Position numbers and translations under genes: made by a program. 64,000 bases of DNA from Pseudomonas sp. GM50. GTDB lineage: Bacteria; Pseudomonadota; Gammaproteobacteria; Pseudomonadales; Pseudomonadaceae. This document shows positions 33,892-42,069 of the stretch, one piece after another. Under the pieces are notes generated by a model. That model ran no database searches and was not told the DNA's origin. It worked only from the letters and a program-made list of their open reading frames with translations. Position 1 is the first letter of the stretch; the number at the start of each line of letters is the position of its first letter. The stretch is taken from positions 1-64,000 of the forward strand of contig NZ_AKJK01000102.1 in NCBI RefSeq assembly GCF_000282375.1, read 5' to 3'.

Positions 33892-34427
33892 ATGTCATCA
33901 ACACCCGGTTGCCTGGTGTACTGATCATCGAGCCTAAAATCTTCGGCGATGTCCGCGGGTTCTTTCTCGAGAGTTATCACCAGGAGCGTTATCGCGACGC
34001 CGGCATCGAATTGCCTTTCGTCCAGGACAATCACTCGCGCTCGCAGTATGGCGTGTTGCGTGGTTTGCACTTCCAGCGGACCCGGCCGCAGGGCAAGTTG
34101 GTGCGGGTCACCCAAGGTGCGGTGTACGACGTGGTAGTGGACATCAATCCCCAATCCCCCACTTGTGGTGAACATGTGGGCGTCAAGTTGACCGCTGACA
34201 ACCATCTGCAGCTATGGGTGCCGCCGGGTTATGCCCACGGCTTCTGTGTGCTCAGTGATACCGCCGATTTTCAATACAAATGCACCGATTTTTATTACCC
34301 CGAAGACGAGGGTGGCCTGCTCTGGAATGACCCAGAGTTGGACATTGCCTGGCCCTTGGAGTCGCCTCAACTTTCGGAAAAAGACTTGCGCAACCCGCGC
34401 TTGCGCGCGGTGTTGAATGGAGAATGA
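33888..34427 (+). CDS. rfbC: dTDP-4-dehydrorhamnose 3,5-epimerase
   Basis: A 179-residue cupin enzyme of normal length. Family motifs are present: PKIFGDVRGFFLESY, FVQDNHSRSQYGVLRGLHFQ with the catalytic histidine, and PPGYAHGFCVLSD. It carries out the third step towards dTDP-L-rhamnose. ATG 33888 overlaps the rfbA stop; the longer upstream frame is rejected. It is followed by GGAGAATGACC and the ATG of a broken rfbD. Confidence 0.94.
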   Translation: MNVINTRLPGVLIIEPKIFGDVRGFFLESYHQERYRDAGIELPFVQDNHSRSQYGVLRGLHFQRTRPQGKLVRVTQGAVYDVVVDINPQSPTCGEHVGVKLTADNHLQLWVPPGYAHGFCVLSDTADFQYKCTDFYYPEDEGGLLWNDPELDIAWPLESPQLSEKDLRNPRLRAVLNGE

Positions 34428-34429
34428 CC

Positions 34430-34646
34430 ATGCGAGTTCTAGTGACCGGGGCTCAAGGGCAGGTCGGATGTGAGTTGCTGCAGAGGGCACCGCACGGGTT
34501 TAACGTCATAGGCTACAACTCGAGGGAGCTGGATATCAGCGACTGGGCAAACCCTTGAGCAGGCTCACGGATTGGTGCCGCGAAGCTGGGTAGAGGAGTT
34601 GCAACGGGTGCTTAAACAACTGGATAAAGTAGCCTCTGATGCCTGA
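34430..34646 (+). pseudogene. rfbD: Remnant of rfbD (dTDP-4-dehydrorhamnose reductase), internally deleted
   Basis: ATG 34430 opens a frame that matches the RfbD N-terminus (MRVLVTGAQGQVGCELLQ, then VIGYNSRELDISDW) but stops after 42 codons at 34556-34558. In the next frame, from about 34551 to 34646, the sequence TLEQAHGLVPRSWVEELQRV followed by LKQLDKVASDA resembles the C-terminus of the same enzyme. Thus about 225 codons of the middle are gone, and the junction near 34548-34556 shifts the frame. The catalytic YxxxK region is absent, so this copy cannot reduce the 4-keto sugar; an rfbD elsewhere in the genome would be needed to make dTDP-L-rhamnose. Confidence 0.8.
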
Positions 34647-34945
34647 CTCCTCGCGGCCCCGATACTTATGCCGCTACTCTGTATTTATTTATTAGTGGTC
34701 TATACTTAATATTGAAATACTGTCTGCGGTCGTTTTGGCTGGAACTTCCAATCACAATAAAGCCGCCAAGACTCCAAGGTTGGGAGAATCCTGACTAATA
34801 ATAACAATAAGCCTGTTCGGCGAATGATTCATGCTCGAAAATCTGTGTTGAAAATGCCTTGTTATGCGGCGAAAGTCGTAGAAAACGTCTGCAACCTCTC
34901 GTTCAGCGCCAATGCTTTGTCCAAGGTGTGGGGAAGGAGAGGTCT

Positions 34946-34969
34946 ATGGCGTGCAACACCTATAAGTGA
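34946..34969 (+). CDS. Possible 7-codon leader peptide
   Basis: GGAAGGAGAGGTCT precedes ATG 34946, followed by six codons (ACNTYK) and a stop. The ribosome site is good, but the frame is so short that chance cannot be excluded. It lies 153 bases before the gfcA-like start, and may be part of a translated leader. Confidence 0.25.
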   Translation: MACNTYK

Positions 34970-34987
34970 CATGCTCCAAAGGAGGCA

Positions 34988-35056
34988 ATGCGCATGAATT
35001 GGCTGGTTCAATCGGTCAGTTTAATTCGTCCTGCTGTTCCATTCCTGGTCCCTTAG
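34988..35056 (+). CDS. Possible 22-residue small protein or leader peptide
   Basis: AAAGGAGG, a near-perfect Shine-Dalgarno sequence, lies 5 bases before ATG 34988. The peptide (MRMNWLVQSVSLIRPAVPFL plus VP) is hydrophobic and could be a membrane microprotein. It ends 42 bases before the gfcA-like start, so it could also act as a translated leader. Evidence is the ribosome site and position only. Confidence 0.4.
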   Translation: MRMNWLVQSVSLIRPAVPFLVP

Positions 35057-35098
35057 TATCAAATCTTATAGAGAGTTGATGTCGAGAAGGAGTCTGAT

Positions 35099-35353
35099 AT
35101 GAAGATACTACTTACGGCCGGCTTGCTGGCTGTCATGAGCACTGCAGTGTTGGCGGCGGAAGAACCATTGACCGAATCACTGAGCTTGAACACCCCGTTG
35201 GTCGGAGGAGTAACAGTCGCCGAAACCGTGGTGATTGGCGCAGCTATCGCTGGCGCTGCAGTGGCTGCTTCAAACTCCGGTGGCAGTTCCAATGGCGGTA
35301 CCTCTGGAACGGGCGGCACCACCGGTACAGGTGGTACAACTGGTACCAACTAA
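35099..35353 (+). CDS. GfcA/YjbE-like small exported protein with Thr/Gly-rich tail
   Basis: An 84-residue protein. A signal peptide covers residues 1-19 (MKILLTAGLLAVMSTAVLA). The middle is hydrophobic and alanine-rich (ETVVIGAAIAGAAVAASN), and the last about 25 residues are a low-complexity Gly/Thr/Ser repeat (GTSGTGGTTGTGGTTGTN). This is the plan of YjbE/GfcA, the first gene of the YjbEFGH and group-4 capsule operons, and the following genes are the matching partners. Its role is unknown even in the model operons. AAGGAG lies 8 bases before the ATG. An intrinsic terminator separates it from wza. Confidence 0.8.
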   Translation: MKILLTAGLLAVMSTAVLAAEEPLTESLSLNTPLVGGVTVAETVVIGAAIAGAAVAASNSGGSSNGGTSGTGGTTGTGGTTGTN

Positions 35354-35374
35354 TACCCCGCGAAGTGTGTTGTA

Positions 35375-35410
35375 CAAGATCACTCAGAACTTTCTGGGTG
35401 ATCTTGTTTT
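35375..35410 (+). terminator. Rho-independent terminator/attenuator between gfcA-like gene and wza
   Basis: CAAGATCACTCAG (35375-35387) pairs with CTGGGTGATCTTG (35394-35406) over 13 positions with one G-U, around a 6-base loop. It is followed by TTTT. It lies 22 bases after the gfcA-like stop and 31 before wza, so it should cut expression of the export genes relative to the small protein unless antitermination (for example by RfaH) overcomes it. Confidence 0.8.
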
Positions 35411-35440
35411 AGACTTGCCCTCGACTAGCGTAGTGCCATT

Positions 35441-36553
35441 ATGATCCGTAGGTTTTCTGTTGTTATGCTGGCAAGTATCAGCTTGTCCGGCTGTATGTTT
35501 TCGCCTGGTCAACACATGGACACCAGTCAAATGGTGAGTGACGGCTCTCCGGAGAGTAGCCGGGTGGAACTTATTCCCATCACCCCTAAATTGATTGCCA
35601 TGGATGCCGCCACGCAAGTTCGCGAATCGGTTCCCTCGGCGTTGTTGTCCTATGTTCCGGGCGGTTATCGCGTGGGCGCCAATGACCTGTTGTTTATCAC
35701 GGTCTGGGATCATCCCGAGTTGACGGCGCCTTCGGGGCCACAACAGCAAATCGATGCCAACGGTCGTCTGGTTCGCCCGGACGGCACGCTGTTTTATCCC
35801 TACATCGGTAATATTCCGGCCGCCGGTAAAACCATCGAAGAGTTGCGAGCCTTTATCGCCGAGCGCTTGTCGCAATTCGTCGAAAGCCCTCAGGTCGACG
35901 TCAGCGTATTGCGCTTCGCCAGCCAGACCGTAGTGATTTCCGGCGCTGTGGCAAGAGCCGGCCAACAGTCGATCACCACCACCCCGTTGAGTGTGGTGGA
36001 GGCCATTGGCGCGGCCGGTGTGGACCCCTCGAATGCAGACCTGTCAGGCCTGACGCTGACCCGGGACGGGCGCGAGTACAGGCTGGATCTGGACACCCTC
36101 AATCGCCAGGACTCGCAGTTGCAGGGCGTCTACCTCAAGGGCGGCGACCGGCTGTACTTGCCCTATAACGATCTCAAGCGGATTTACGTCATGGGTGAAG
36201 TCAACCAGCCGCGCGCGCTGAGCTTCAAGAGCAAAACGATGAACCTCACTGATGCTCTGGGTACTGTAGGCGGTTTGAACCAGACCACCTCAAATGGCAA
36301 CGCGGTGTACGTCATTCGCGGCGCGGACCACCTGGAAACCGAACCGGCCAAGGTGTACCAGCTCGATGCCGAATCCCCTTCGGCGTTGGTGTTGGCCACC
36401 CGTTTCGACTTGCAGCCGCAAGACATCGTCTATGTCGGCCCAGCCGGCGTGACGCGCTGGAACCGTCTGATCAGCCAGCTTCTGCCTACCGCCACTGTCC
36501 TCGGGACCGGTGCCAGCTCCCTCAATGACCTCAGCGAAGCCAACAGCAGATAA
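35441..36553 (+). CDS. wza: Wza/GfcE-type outer-membrane polysaccharide export lipoprotein
   Basis: A 370-residue OPX protein. A lipoprotein signal ends in SISLSGC (lipidated C18). The polysaccharide export domain follows (YRVGANDLLFITVWDHPELT, then GTLFYPYIGNIPAAGKTIEE), with SLBB repeats (VVISGAVARAGQ, YVMGEVNQPRALSF) and a C-terminal segment that would form the outer-membrane helical pore (TRWNRLISQLLPTATVLGTG). It forms the exit channel contacted by Wzc. No strong Shine-Dalgarno is seen before the ATG. Confidence 0.93.
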   Translation: MIRRFSVVMLASISLSGCMFSPGQHMDTSQMVSDGSPESSRVELIPITPKLIAMDAATQVRESVPSALLSYVPGGYRVGANDLLFITVWDHPELTAPSGPQQQIDANGRLVRPDGTLFYPYIGNIPAAGKTIEELRAFIAERLSQFVESPQVDVSVLRFASQTVVISGAVARAGQQSITTTPLSVVEAIGAAGVDPSNADLSGLTLTRDGREYRLDLDTLNRQDSQLQGVYLKGGDRLYLPYNDLKRIYVMGEVNQPRALSFKSKTMNLTDALGTVGGLNQTTSNGNAVYVIRGADHLETEPAKVYQLDAESPSALVLATRFDLQPQDIVYVGPAGVTRWNRLISQLLPTATVLGTGASSLNDLSEANSR

Positions 36554-36567
36554 GGCTCTATCCCTCC

Positions 36568-37227
36568 GTGAAAATTTTGCCTACCTGCGCCGGTCTGACG
36601 ATGGCGCTCTTGCTGTGCGGGTGTAACCCGTTGATGAGGGCCTCCTGGGACACTCTCGAATCCTCCGTCGCAGGACCTGCCTCCATCAACTTGACCCGCG
36701 CGCAGGTCGACGCCGTGCCGTATCCGCAGATCCTGGTCACCACCACCTCCAGCGAGGGGGTGATGGCCTTGGCTCGCCGGCGGGGCGACCTGCAGTTCTG
36801 GGTCGCTTCTGGCAAGCAAGTACTGATGATGCGCGACGGTCTGGTGGTACGCACCGTCGGGCTGGGCGTTTCTCTGGATGGCACTCGCTTCAATGATGAG
36901 TCGCCGTTCAAGCGCGGCCTTCAGCATTTGCCCGACGGTTATACCAGCACGCGCTGGGTCGACATCTACGACGGCAACCGTATCGGTATCGCTGTCAACA
37001 GCCGTTTCAGCACCCATGACATCGAGACCATTCGCATTCTGGACAAGGATTACGCCTTGCTGCGCATCGACGAGCAGGTGGATGTACCCACCCTGAATTT
37101 CCGCGCCACCAACCGCTACTGGGTCGACCCCCAGGACGGTTTCATCCTGCGCAGTGAGCAGCACCTGACGCCGCAGCTGTTCCTGAAAATCGTGCAGGTA
37201 CGCCCTGATCGGGGGGCTGCCCGGTGA
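36568..37227 (+). CDS. gfcB: GfcB/YjbF-family lipoprotein
   Basis: A 219-residue protein starting with GTG 36568. The signal ends in LLLCGC, giving a lipidated cysteine at about residue 14. The mature part has the family segments PYPQILVTTTSSEGVMALAR, RTVGLGVSLDGT and YWVDPQDGFILRSEQHLTP. GfcB/YjbF proteins are outer-membrane-associated factors of group-4 capsule and Yjb polysaccharide secretion; their biochemical role is not known. The next gene starts in its stop codon (GTGA). Confidence 0.88.
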   Translation: MKILPTCAGLTMALLLCGCNPLMRASWDTLESSVAGPASINLTRAQVDAVPYPQILVTTTSSEGVMALARRRGDLQFWVASGKQVLMMRDGLVVRTVGLGVSLDGTRFNDESPFKRGLQHLPDGYTSTRWVDIYDGNRIGIAVNSRFSTHDIETIRILDKDYALLRIDEQVDVPTLNFRATNRYWVDPQDGFILRSEQHLTPQLFLKIVQVRPDRGAAR

Positions 37228-37991
37228 AGTGTTCGAACCTTGTATTGCTTGGCTTGCTCTTGATTGGTCCGAGTGTGGGCCAGGCTGCCGTGACGGTCAG
37301 CGGTGATGTGGGCAGTCCCGGTCCCATCGACGTCAAACCCGGTGCACGTTTGCTGGACGTCATTCGAGGCGCTCAACCCAATGCCGAAAGTTACTGGCTG
37401 GGTGCCGCGTGGCTGCACCGCTCATTGGAGGATAAGCAAGCGCGTTTGAAGGCAGGCGTCCTGTTCGATCTGAAACTGCTGCAACGGGGTGCCTTGCTGG
37501 ATGGCAAGGGCACGCGAGCAGATTTGAGTGCGCGCCTGTATGAGCAGATCGAGCGACTGCCGATCACTGGGCGCCAAGTCGCAGTGCTCGACCCGATCGC
37601 CGTGGAAGTGGGCTTCGCCCGCAACGCGTTGCTGGATGATGGTGACCGTCTTGTTTATCCCGCGCGGCCGTCCACCGTGGAAATCCTCGGGGCAGTCGCG
37701 CAGCCCTGTCATGTGCCTTACCGCGCCCTGCAGGAAGTTCGTGCCTACGTGCGGGACTGCCCCATCCTCGACGACGCCGAGCGCGATTACCTATGGCTGA
37801 TCCAGCCCGACGGCGAGGTCAGGCGCGTAGGTGTGGCGGCATGGAATCGTGAGGATGGCATCGTGGCTGCTCCTGGCAGCAAGATCCTGGTGCCGATCAG
37901 GAACGACGACCTCGAGACGCCGACCCCAGAGCTCAATCAACAACTGGCCGAGTTTCTCGCCACTCAACCCTTGGCTGAGGTGGCCCCTTGA
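37224..37991 (+). CDS. gfcC: GfcC/YjbG-family capsule biosynthesis protein
   Basis: A 255-residue periplasmic protein with a signal peptide (CSNLVLLGLLLIGPSVGQAA). It contains two SLBB-like ubiquitin-fold repeats (VTVSGDVGSPGPIDVKPGAR and PSTVEILGAVAQPCHVPY) and the family segment YWLGAAWLHRSLEDKQARLK. In E. coli GfcC is a soluble periplasmic protein of group-4 capsule assembly, thought to act near Wza. The start GTG overlaps the gfcB stop, and the stop overlaps the gfcD start (TTGA). Confidence 0.88.
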   Translation: MKCSNLVLLGLLLIGPSVGQAAVTVSGDVGSPGPIDVKPGARLLDVIRGAQPNAESYWLGAAWLHRSLEDKQARLKAGVLFDLKLLQRGALLDGKGTRADLSARLYEQIERLPITGRQVAVLDPIAVEVGFARNALLDDGDRLVYPARPSTVEILGAVAQPCHVPYRALQEVRAYVRDCPILDDAERDYLWLIQPDGEVRRVGVAAWNREDGIVAAPGSKILVPIRNDDLETPTPELNQQLAEFLATQPLAEVAP

Positions 37992-40090
37992 AGTGCCCGT
38001 TGACGTTACGTTTTGCTGCTGTATTGATCCTGCCCTGCGGAATGGTTCACGGTGAACCGCGTTATACCCAAAGTGATTTTGGTGGCGTCGGTCTGTTACA
38101 GACCCCCACCGCGCGCATGGCCCCCGCAGGGGAGTTGAGCGCCACGGCCAGTCGTACCGATCCTTACACCCGCTATGGTTTTTCCCTGCAGCCGCTCGAT
38201 TGGCTGGAAGGCTCGTTTCGTTACACCGCGATCACCAACCGCAAGTACGGCACCGAAGAGTTGAGCGGCGATCAGAGCTTCAAAGACAAAGCCATCGATA
38301 TCAAGGCGCGGCTTTGGGAAGAAAGTCACTGGGCACCGCAGGTCGCCGTCGGTGCACGGGACATCGGCGGTACCGGACTGTTTTCCAGCGAGTATTTCGT
38401 CGCCAACAAACGCTATGGCGACCTGGATTTCAGTCTCGGTATTGCTTGGGGGTATCTGGGTAATCGAGGGGATTTCAGTAACCCGCTCGCGGTCTTCGGC
38501 AGCCAGTTCAACGACCGGCCAGAGAGCACGGCGGCTATCGCCAGGGCAGGGGACGTGAACACCAATGCGTATTTCAGAGGCCATCCTTCGTTGTTTGGCG
38601 GGGTTGCCTACCAAACGCCGTGGGCACCGCTGAGCCTGAAGATCGAGTACGAAGGCAACGATTACAAAAATGAGCCGCTCGACAACTCGATCAAGCAAGA
38701 CCTGCCGATCAACATCGGCGTGGTCTACAAGCTGGCCGACAGTGTCGATTTGAGTGCTGGCTGGGAGCGTGGCAATACGGCGATGTTCGGCATCACCCTG
38801 CACACCAACTTTGTCAGCCGCAAGGCACCGGCCAAGACGTACGACCCTCCCGCCGAGCCGTTGCCGGTGCAGGAGCCGTCGACCCCGGCCGACCAGGTCA
38901 ACTGGGCCGATGTCTCTGATCGGCTACAGCAAAATGCCGGCTACAAGGTGAAACGCATCGCCCAGCGCGGTTCGGAGCTGATGGTGTATGGCGAGCAGTC
39001 TCGCTATTTTTATTCGGCCAAGTCCGTCGGGCGAGCCAGTCGGATTCTCGATAACAGCGTCAATCAGGACATCGACTGGTTCACCCTGGTGAACCAGCGC
39101 TATGACATGTCCATCGAGGAAACCAGCGTACCGCGCGAAACGTTCCGCGCGGTCGTGAACAATGACCAGCCGCTTAAGGATCTGCACCGTACGACCGAGG
39201 TCAATCCAGCGACTGCGCACCGCGAAACCACGCTCTACACCCAGGCGCTGGAACCGTTCAGTTACGGCTTCGGCCTGGGCTACAAACAGAACATTGGCGG
39301 CCCCGACGGACTGATCTATCAGTTCACCGCCGATGCCGACGCGGAGTACCGTTTCACCCGCAATACCTGGTGGAGTGGCTTGCTCAGTGCCAACCTGCTG
39401 AACAACTACGACAAGTTCACCTACGACGCGCCGAGCGGGTTGCCGCGAGTGCGCACTGATCTGCGCCAATACATGACCACCTCCGATGTGATGATGCCGA
39501 CGTTCCAGTTCAACCATGCGGTGCAGCTGGATCGGGATTGGTACGGCATGGCCTACGGCGGCTATCTGGAATCCATGTTCGCCGGCGTCGGCAGCGAAGT
39601 GTTGTATCGACCCACGGGGAAACGCTGGTCGGTGGGCGCAGAGCTGAACTTTGTGCGTCAGCGGGACTATGATCAGGGTTTCGGCCTGCGTGACTACAAG
39701 ACCGTGACGGGCCATGTCACCAGCTATACTGAACTGCCCAATGACATGCTTGCAGCGGTCAGTGTCGGGCGTTATCTGGCGCGGGACTGGGGCACCACCG
39801 TCGACTTGTCGCGGGAGTTCAAGAACGGTGTGAAATTTGGCGCCTGGGTCACTCTGACCAGCGCGTCGAAGGAGGAGTATGGCGAGGGCAGCTTCGACAA
39901 AGGGATCTATATTTCCATCCCGTTCGACGAGTTGATGAGCACCTCCACCATGCGTCGGGCCAACATCGTCTGGGCGCCACTGACCCGCGATGGTGGTGCA
40001 CGCCTGAGCCGCGCCTACTCGCTGCAGACCATGACCGACGGGCGTAACAGCGACCTGTTCTACAACAACTTCGAGAAAATTACCGAATGA
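37988..40090 (+). CDS. gfcD: GfcD/YjbH-family outer-membrane beta-barrel protein
   Basis: A 700-residue exported protein starting at TTG 37988, overlapping the gfcC stop. After a signal peptide comes the family start QSDFGGVGLLQTPTARMAPA, a first barrel-like domain to about residue 275, a linker rich in proline (YDPPAEPLPVQEPSTPADQV), and a second barrel-like domain ending with SDLFYNNFEKITE. YjbH/GfcD proteins are outer-membrane proteins of unknown mechanism needed for polymer export. Length is normal for the family. Confidence 0.88.
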   Translation: MKCPLTLRFAAVLILPCGMVHGEPRYTQSDFGGVGLLQTPTARMAPAGELSATASRTDPYTRYGFSLQPLDWLEGSFRYTAITNRKYGTEELSGDQSFKDKAIDIKARLWEESHWAPQVAVGARDIGGTGLFSSEYFVANKRYGDLDFSLGIAWGYLGNRGDFSNPLAVFGSQFNDRPESTAAIARAGDVNTNAYFRGHPSLFGGVAYQTPWAPLSLKIEYEGNDYKNEPLDNSIKQDLPINIGVVYKLADSVDLSAGWERGNTAMFGITLHTNFVSRKAPAKTYDPPAEPLPVQEPSTPADQVNWADVSDRLQQNAGYKVKRIAQRGSELMVYGEQSRYFYSAKSVGRASRILDNSVNQDIDWFTLVNQRYDMSIEETSVPRETFRAVVNNDQPLKDLHRTTEVNPATAHRETTLYTQALEPFSYGFGLGYKQNIGGPDGLIYQFTADADAEYRFTRNTWWSGLLSANLLNNYDKFTYDAPSGLPRVRTDLRQYMTTSDVMMPTFQFNHAVQLDRDWYGMAYGGYLESMFAGVGSEVLYRPTGKRWSVGAELNFVRQRDYDQGFGLRDYKTVTGHVTSYTELPNDMLAAVSVGRYLARDWGTTVDLSREFKNGVKFGAWVTLTSASKEEYGEGSFDKGIYISIPFDELMSTSTMRRANIVWAPLTRDGGARLSRAYSLQTMTDGRNSDLFYNNFEKITE

Positions 40091-40446
40091 TCACGTGGTT
40101 CAAAGGCCTGGTCGAGTTGCCATTCTGGCTCCGGGGCTTGGTCTTTGCCACGGTGACGGTGATTCTGCTGTTCGCAGGATTACGCCCCCAGCCGATCCCG
40201 GAGCTGTTCGCCGAAGAGGACAAGCTCCATCACTGGATCGGCTTTCTGGTATTTGCGTGCAGCTGCCGCCTGGCCTTTCCCAATGTGAAATTCCGCTGGA
40301 TAGCCTTGGGGTGTTTACTCACCGGCGTGCTAATCGAAGCCGCGCAAGGTTTGATGCCGCTGCGCACGGCTTCGCCCTACGACATGCTGGCAAATACTAT
40401 CGGCGTATTGATGGGCCTGCTGGTTGCGAGGTACTGGTTGCGCTAG
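40087..40446 (+). CDS. VanZ-like family membrane protein
   Basis: A 119-residue protein with about four hydrophobic helices. The motif EEDKLHHWIGFLVFA and the later ASPYDMLANTIGVLMGLL are typical of VanZ-like proteins often found at the ends of exopolysaccharide operons. ATG 40087 overlaps the gfcD stop (ATGA), so it is translated with the Gfc genes. Function in polymer export is unknown. Confidence 0.85.
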   Translation: MITWFKGLVELPFWLRGLVFATVTVILLFAGLRPQPIPELFAEEDKLHHWIGFLVFACSCRLAFPNVKFRWIALGCLLTGVLIEAAQGLMPLRTASPYDMLANTIGVLMGLLVARYWLR

Positions 40447-40471
40447 ACGTCAGCGGACCGGATCTGCTACC

Positions 40472-41923
40472 TCACACCAGCCCGATGCATTGCCAGGCCG
40501 CGACGCCGGGGGCGTCTGTTCGAATGAAGGTAATGCTGCTGCCAGGAGCCAATATTTTATAAGGCCCCTGACTCCCGAGTGCGAGGTTGCCTCCCGTGGC
40601 GAATCTTACCGGGTTGGAACTGACCAGCAGGGTCAAGGTTTCGCCGGGCATGTGGTAGCCGTTGATCGTTTCTATCGTCAGCCCCGGGCCAAACTCGACG
40701 TTGACCAAGGCATGAGCTTTGACCTCAAGCCGGCGTCCGGCATTGAACGAAACAGTGGAATGAACACCGCGAGTCTCGACGCCGTCCTTGGAGGGGGAGT
40801 CGAGCCGTACGCCGGCATGGTCGCTACCGACTACCAGGTTTGACATTCTCCCCGCGACGATGGGGGAGCGAATCGATGCCCTGCAGTTCTTGCCGCAATC
40901 CAGGCCAGTGACGACATTGGCGAAGCGTGGCGCGATCAACTCCAGCCCGGCGGATGAGTTTTTTTGCACGATCGCGGTTTTAACCGTTTCAAACCAGGGG
41001 GCCATCATCACGATGTTTTCGCAACGGTCGATTTCGATGCCGATGTCGGCGCGCTGAAAACTGGGGTTGGTGAAAGTGATGTTGTTGGGCCTGATGTCGT
41101 AGGACGGATCGAACCTGCCGATAAAAGAACCCGTGCCCACAGGTCCCAGGCCATACACGCCATCGAATCGGCACTCGTCGAATTCGATATGTTCGCACTG
41201 CCCCAGCAACACTAGGCTGCGTGCCGTGGCCACGGGTCGTTCAACGAGCACATGAGCGACATGGCCGAACTGCACGGGAGCCTGATAATCCTTATAGCCC
41301 CCTACCAGCCGCAAACCGTCGCCGGCAAACCCTTTGATGAACAGCCGACGCAGCTCGAAATCCCACAAGCCGCCGTCACGGCCCGACACCACTCCCTCCA
41401 GGCAGATGCCGTCCTGCAACGGGTTTTGCAGATGGTCACCGGCCAGCGTAAACCCCTCCAGCAAAACCCCCCTGATTTTGCCCGCGGGCATGCGGATGAA
41501 TTTTCGTTCGCTGGAGGGCAAGGCTCTGATCACTGTGCCGCTCCAGTTCTTGGTATCCATGCGGCCGGCGATATGCCCCTTGCCGATGGCGCGAGTACCG
41601 TCGACCAGGTCGATGTATTGGGCATTGAGCACCCCGTCCGGTAGCTCGATTTCATACCCCGAGGCAAAAGCTCGATTGATCGCGGTTGTGTGGTCGAGCA
41701 GCGCGGCTCCCGAGGTCACATCGTCTCGCTGAGCTTGGCTCATGAAGTCGAGCAGGCTGTGACGTTCCTTGAGTTTGTCGCCGACAGTGCGCAATTCGGT
41801 GCCCGTTCCTGATTGCAGAAACCCCACCATGTTCGGATCCACATCCGGATCGGCGGCATTGGCCAGGCCGGCAGCCCCGCAGGCAGTGGCGGCGAGTAGC
41901 TGACGTCGGGTAATCGGGCGCAT
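40472..41923 (-). CDS. Exported right-handed beta-helix protein, putative polysaccharide lyase
   Basis: A 483-residue protein. The N-terminus MRPITRRQLLAATACGAAGL is a twin-arginine-like signal peptide. The rest is rich in short repeats ending in hydrophobic residues with N and G turns (NNITFTNPSFQRADIGIEID, then NIVMMAPWFETVKTAI), as in pectate-lyase-like beta-helices; DIELPDGV- and DGICLEGV-like segments fit this fold. It is probably a lyase, epimerase or hydrolase that trims or modifies the local polymer in the periplasm. No catalytic residues could be assigned. It converges on the vanZ gene, 25 bases away, and follows wcaJ on the same strand. Confidence 0.7.
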   Translation of the reverse strand: MRPITRRQLLAATACGAAGLANAADPDVDPNMVGFLQSGTGTELRTVGDKLKERHSLLDFMSQAQRDDVTSGAALLDHTTAINRAFASGYEIELPDGVLNAQYIDLVDGTRAIGKGHIAGRMDTKNWSGTVIRALPSSERKFIRMPAGKIRGVLLEGFTLAGDHLQNPLQDGICLEGVVSGRDGGLWDFELRRLFIKGFAGDGLRLVGGYKDYQAPVQFGHVAHVLVERPVATARSLVLLGQCEHIEFDECRFDGVYGLGPVGTGSFIGRFDPSYDIRPNNITFTNPSFQRADIGIEIDRCENIVMMAPWFETVKTAIVQKNSSAGLELIAPRFANVVTGLDCGKNCRASIRSPIVAGRMSNLVVGSDHAGVRLDSPSKDGVETRGVHSTVSFNAGRRLEVKAHALVNVEFGPGLTIETINGYHMPGETLTLLVSSNPVRFATGGNLALGSQGPYKILAPGSSITFIRTDAPGVAAWQCIGLV

Positions 41924-41979
41924 GGTTCAACCTGGAAAAAATGAGATGGGATGAAATGAGTCAGTGGGGGCGGGGTGTT

Positions 41980-42007
41980 CCGGGCAGTCAGAGGCCTGAC
42001 TGCCCGG
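41980..42007 (-). terminator. Perfect 12-bp hairpin after wcaJ
   Basis: CCGGGCAGTCAG (41980-41991) pairs perfectly with CTGACTGCCCGG (41996-42007) around AGGC. It lies between the wcaJ stop and the lyase-like start on the minus strand. There is no T run, but the stem is strong enough to end or attenuate the transcript. Confidence 0.6.
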
Positions 42008-42069
42008 CTGCAGCCCTGTTTGCAATGAGCTGAAGAATAGACAGGTTATGAGCGCGAATATCTCAGCAG

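Larger units (their letters stand above)
34647..35098 (+). promoter_or_regulatory. Leader/promoter region of the gfcA-wza module
   Basis: About 450 AT-rich bases without a full gene. It holds two very short open frames with strong ribosome sites (34946-34969 and 34988-35056) before the gfcA-like start. AT-rich runs at 34680-34720 and 34790-34810 suggest promoters, but no clear -35/-10 pair was chosen. Confidence 0.45.

Noticed and set aside
34551..34646. Considered as part of a transposase or an independent small gene
   Set aside because: The peptide fits the C-terminus of RfbD better, and no inverted repeats or target duplications are visible.
37142..37363. Possible frameshift between gfcB and gfcC, suggested by overlapping frames
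   Set aside because: The overlap is a normal GTGA start/stop coupling; both proteins are full-length.
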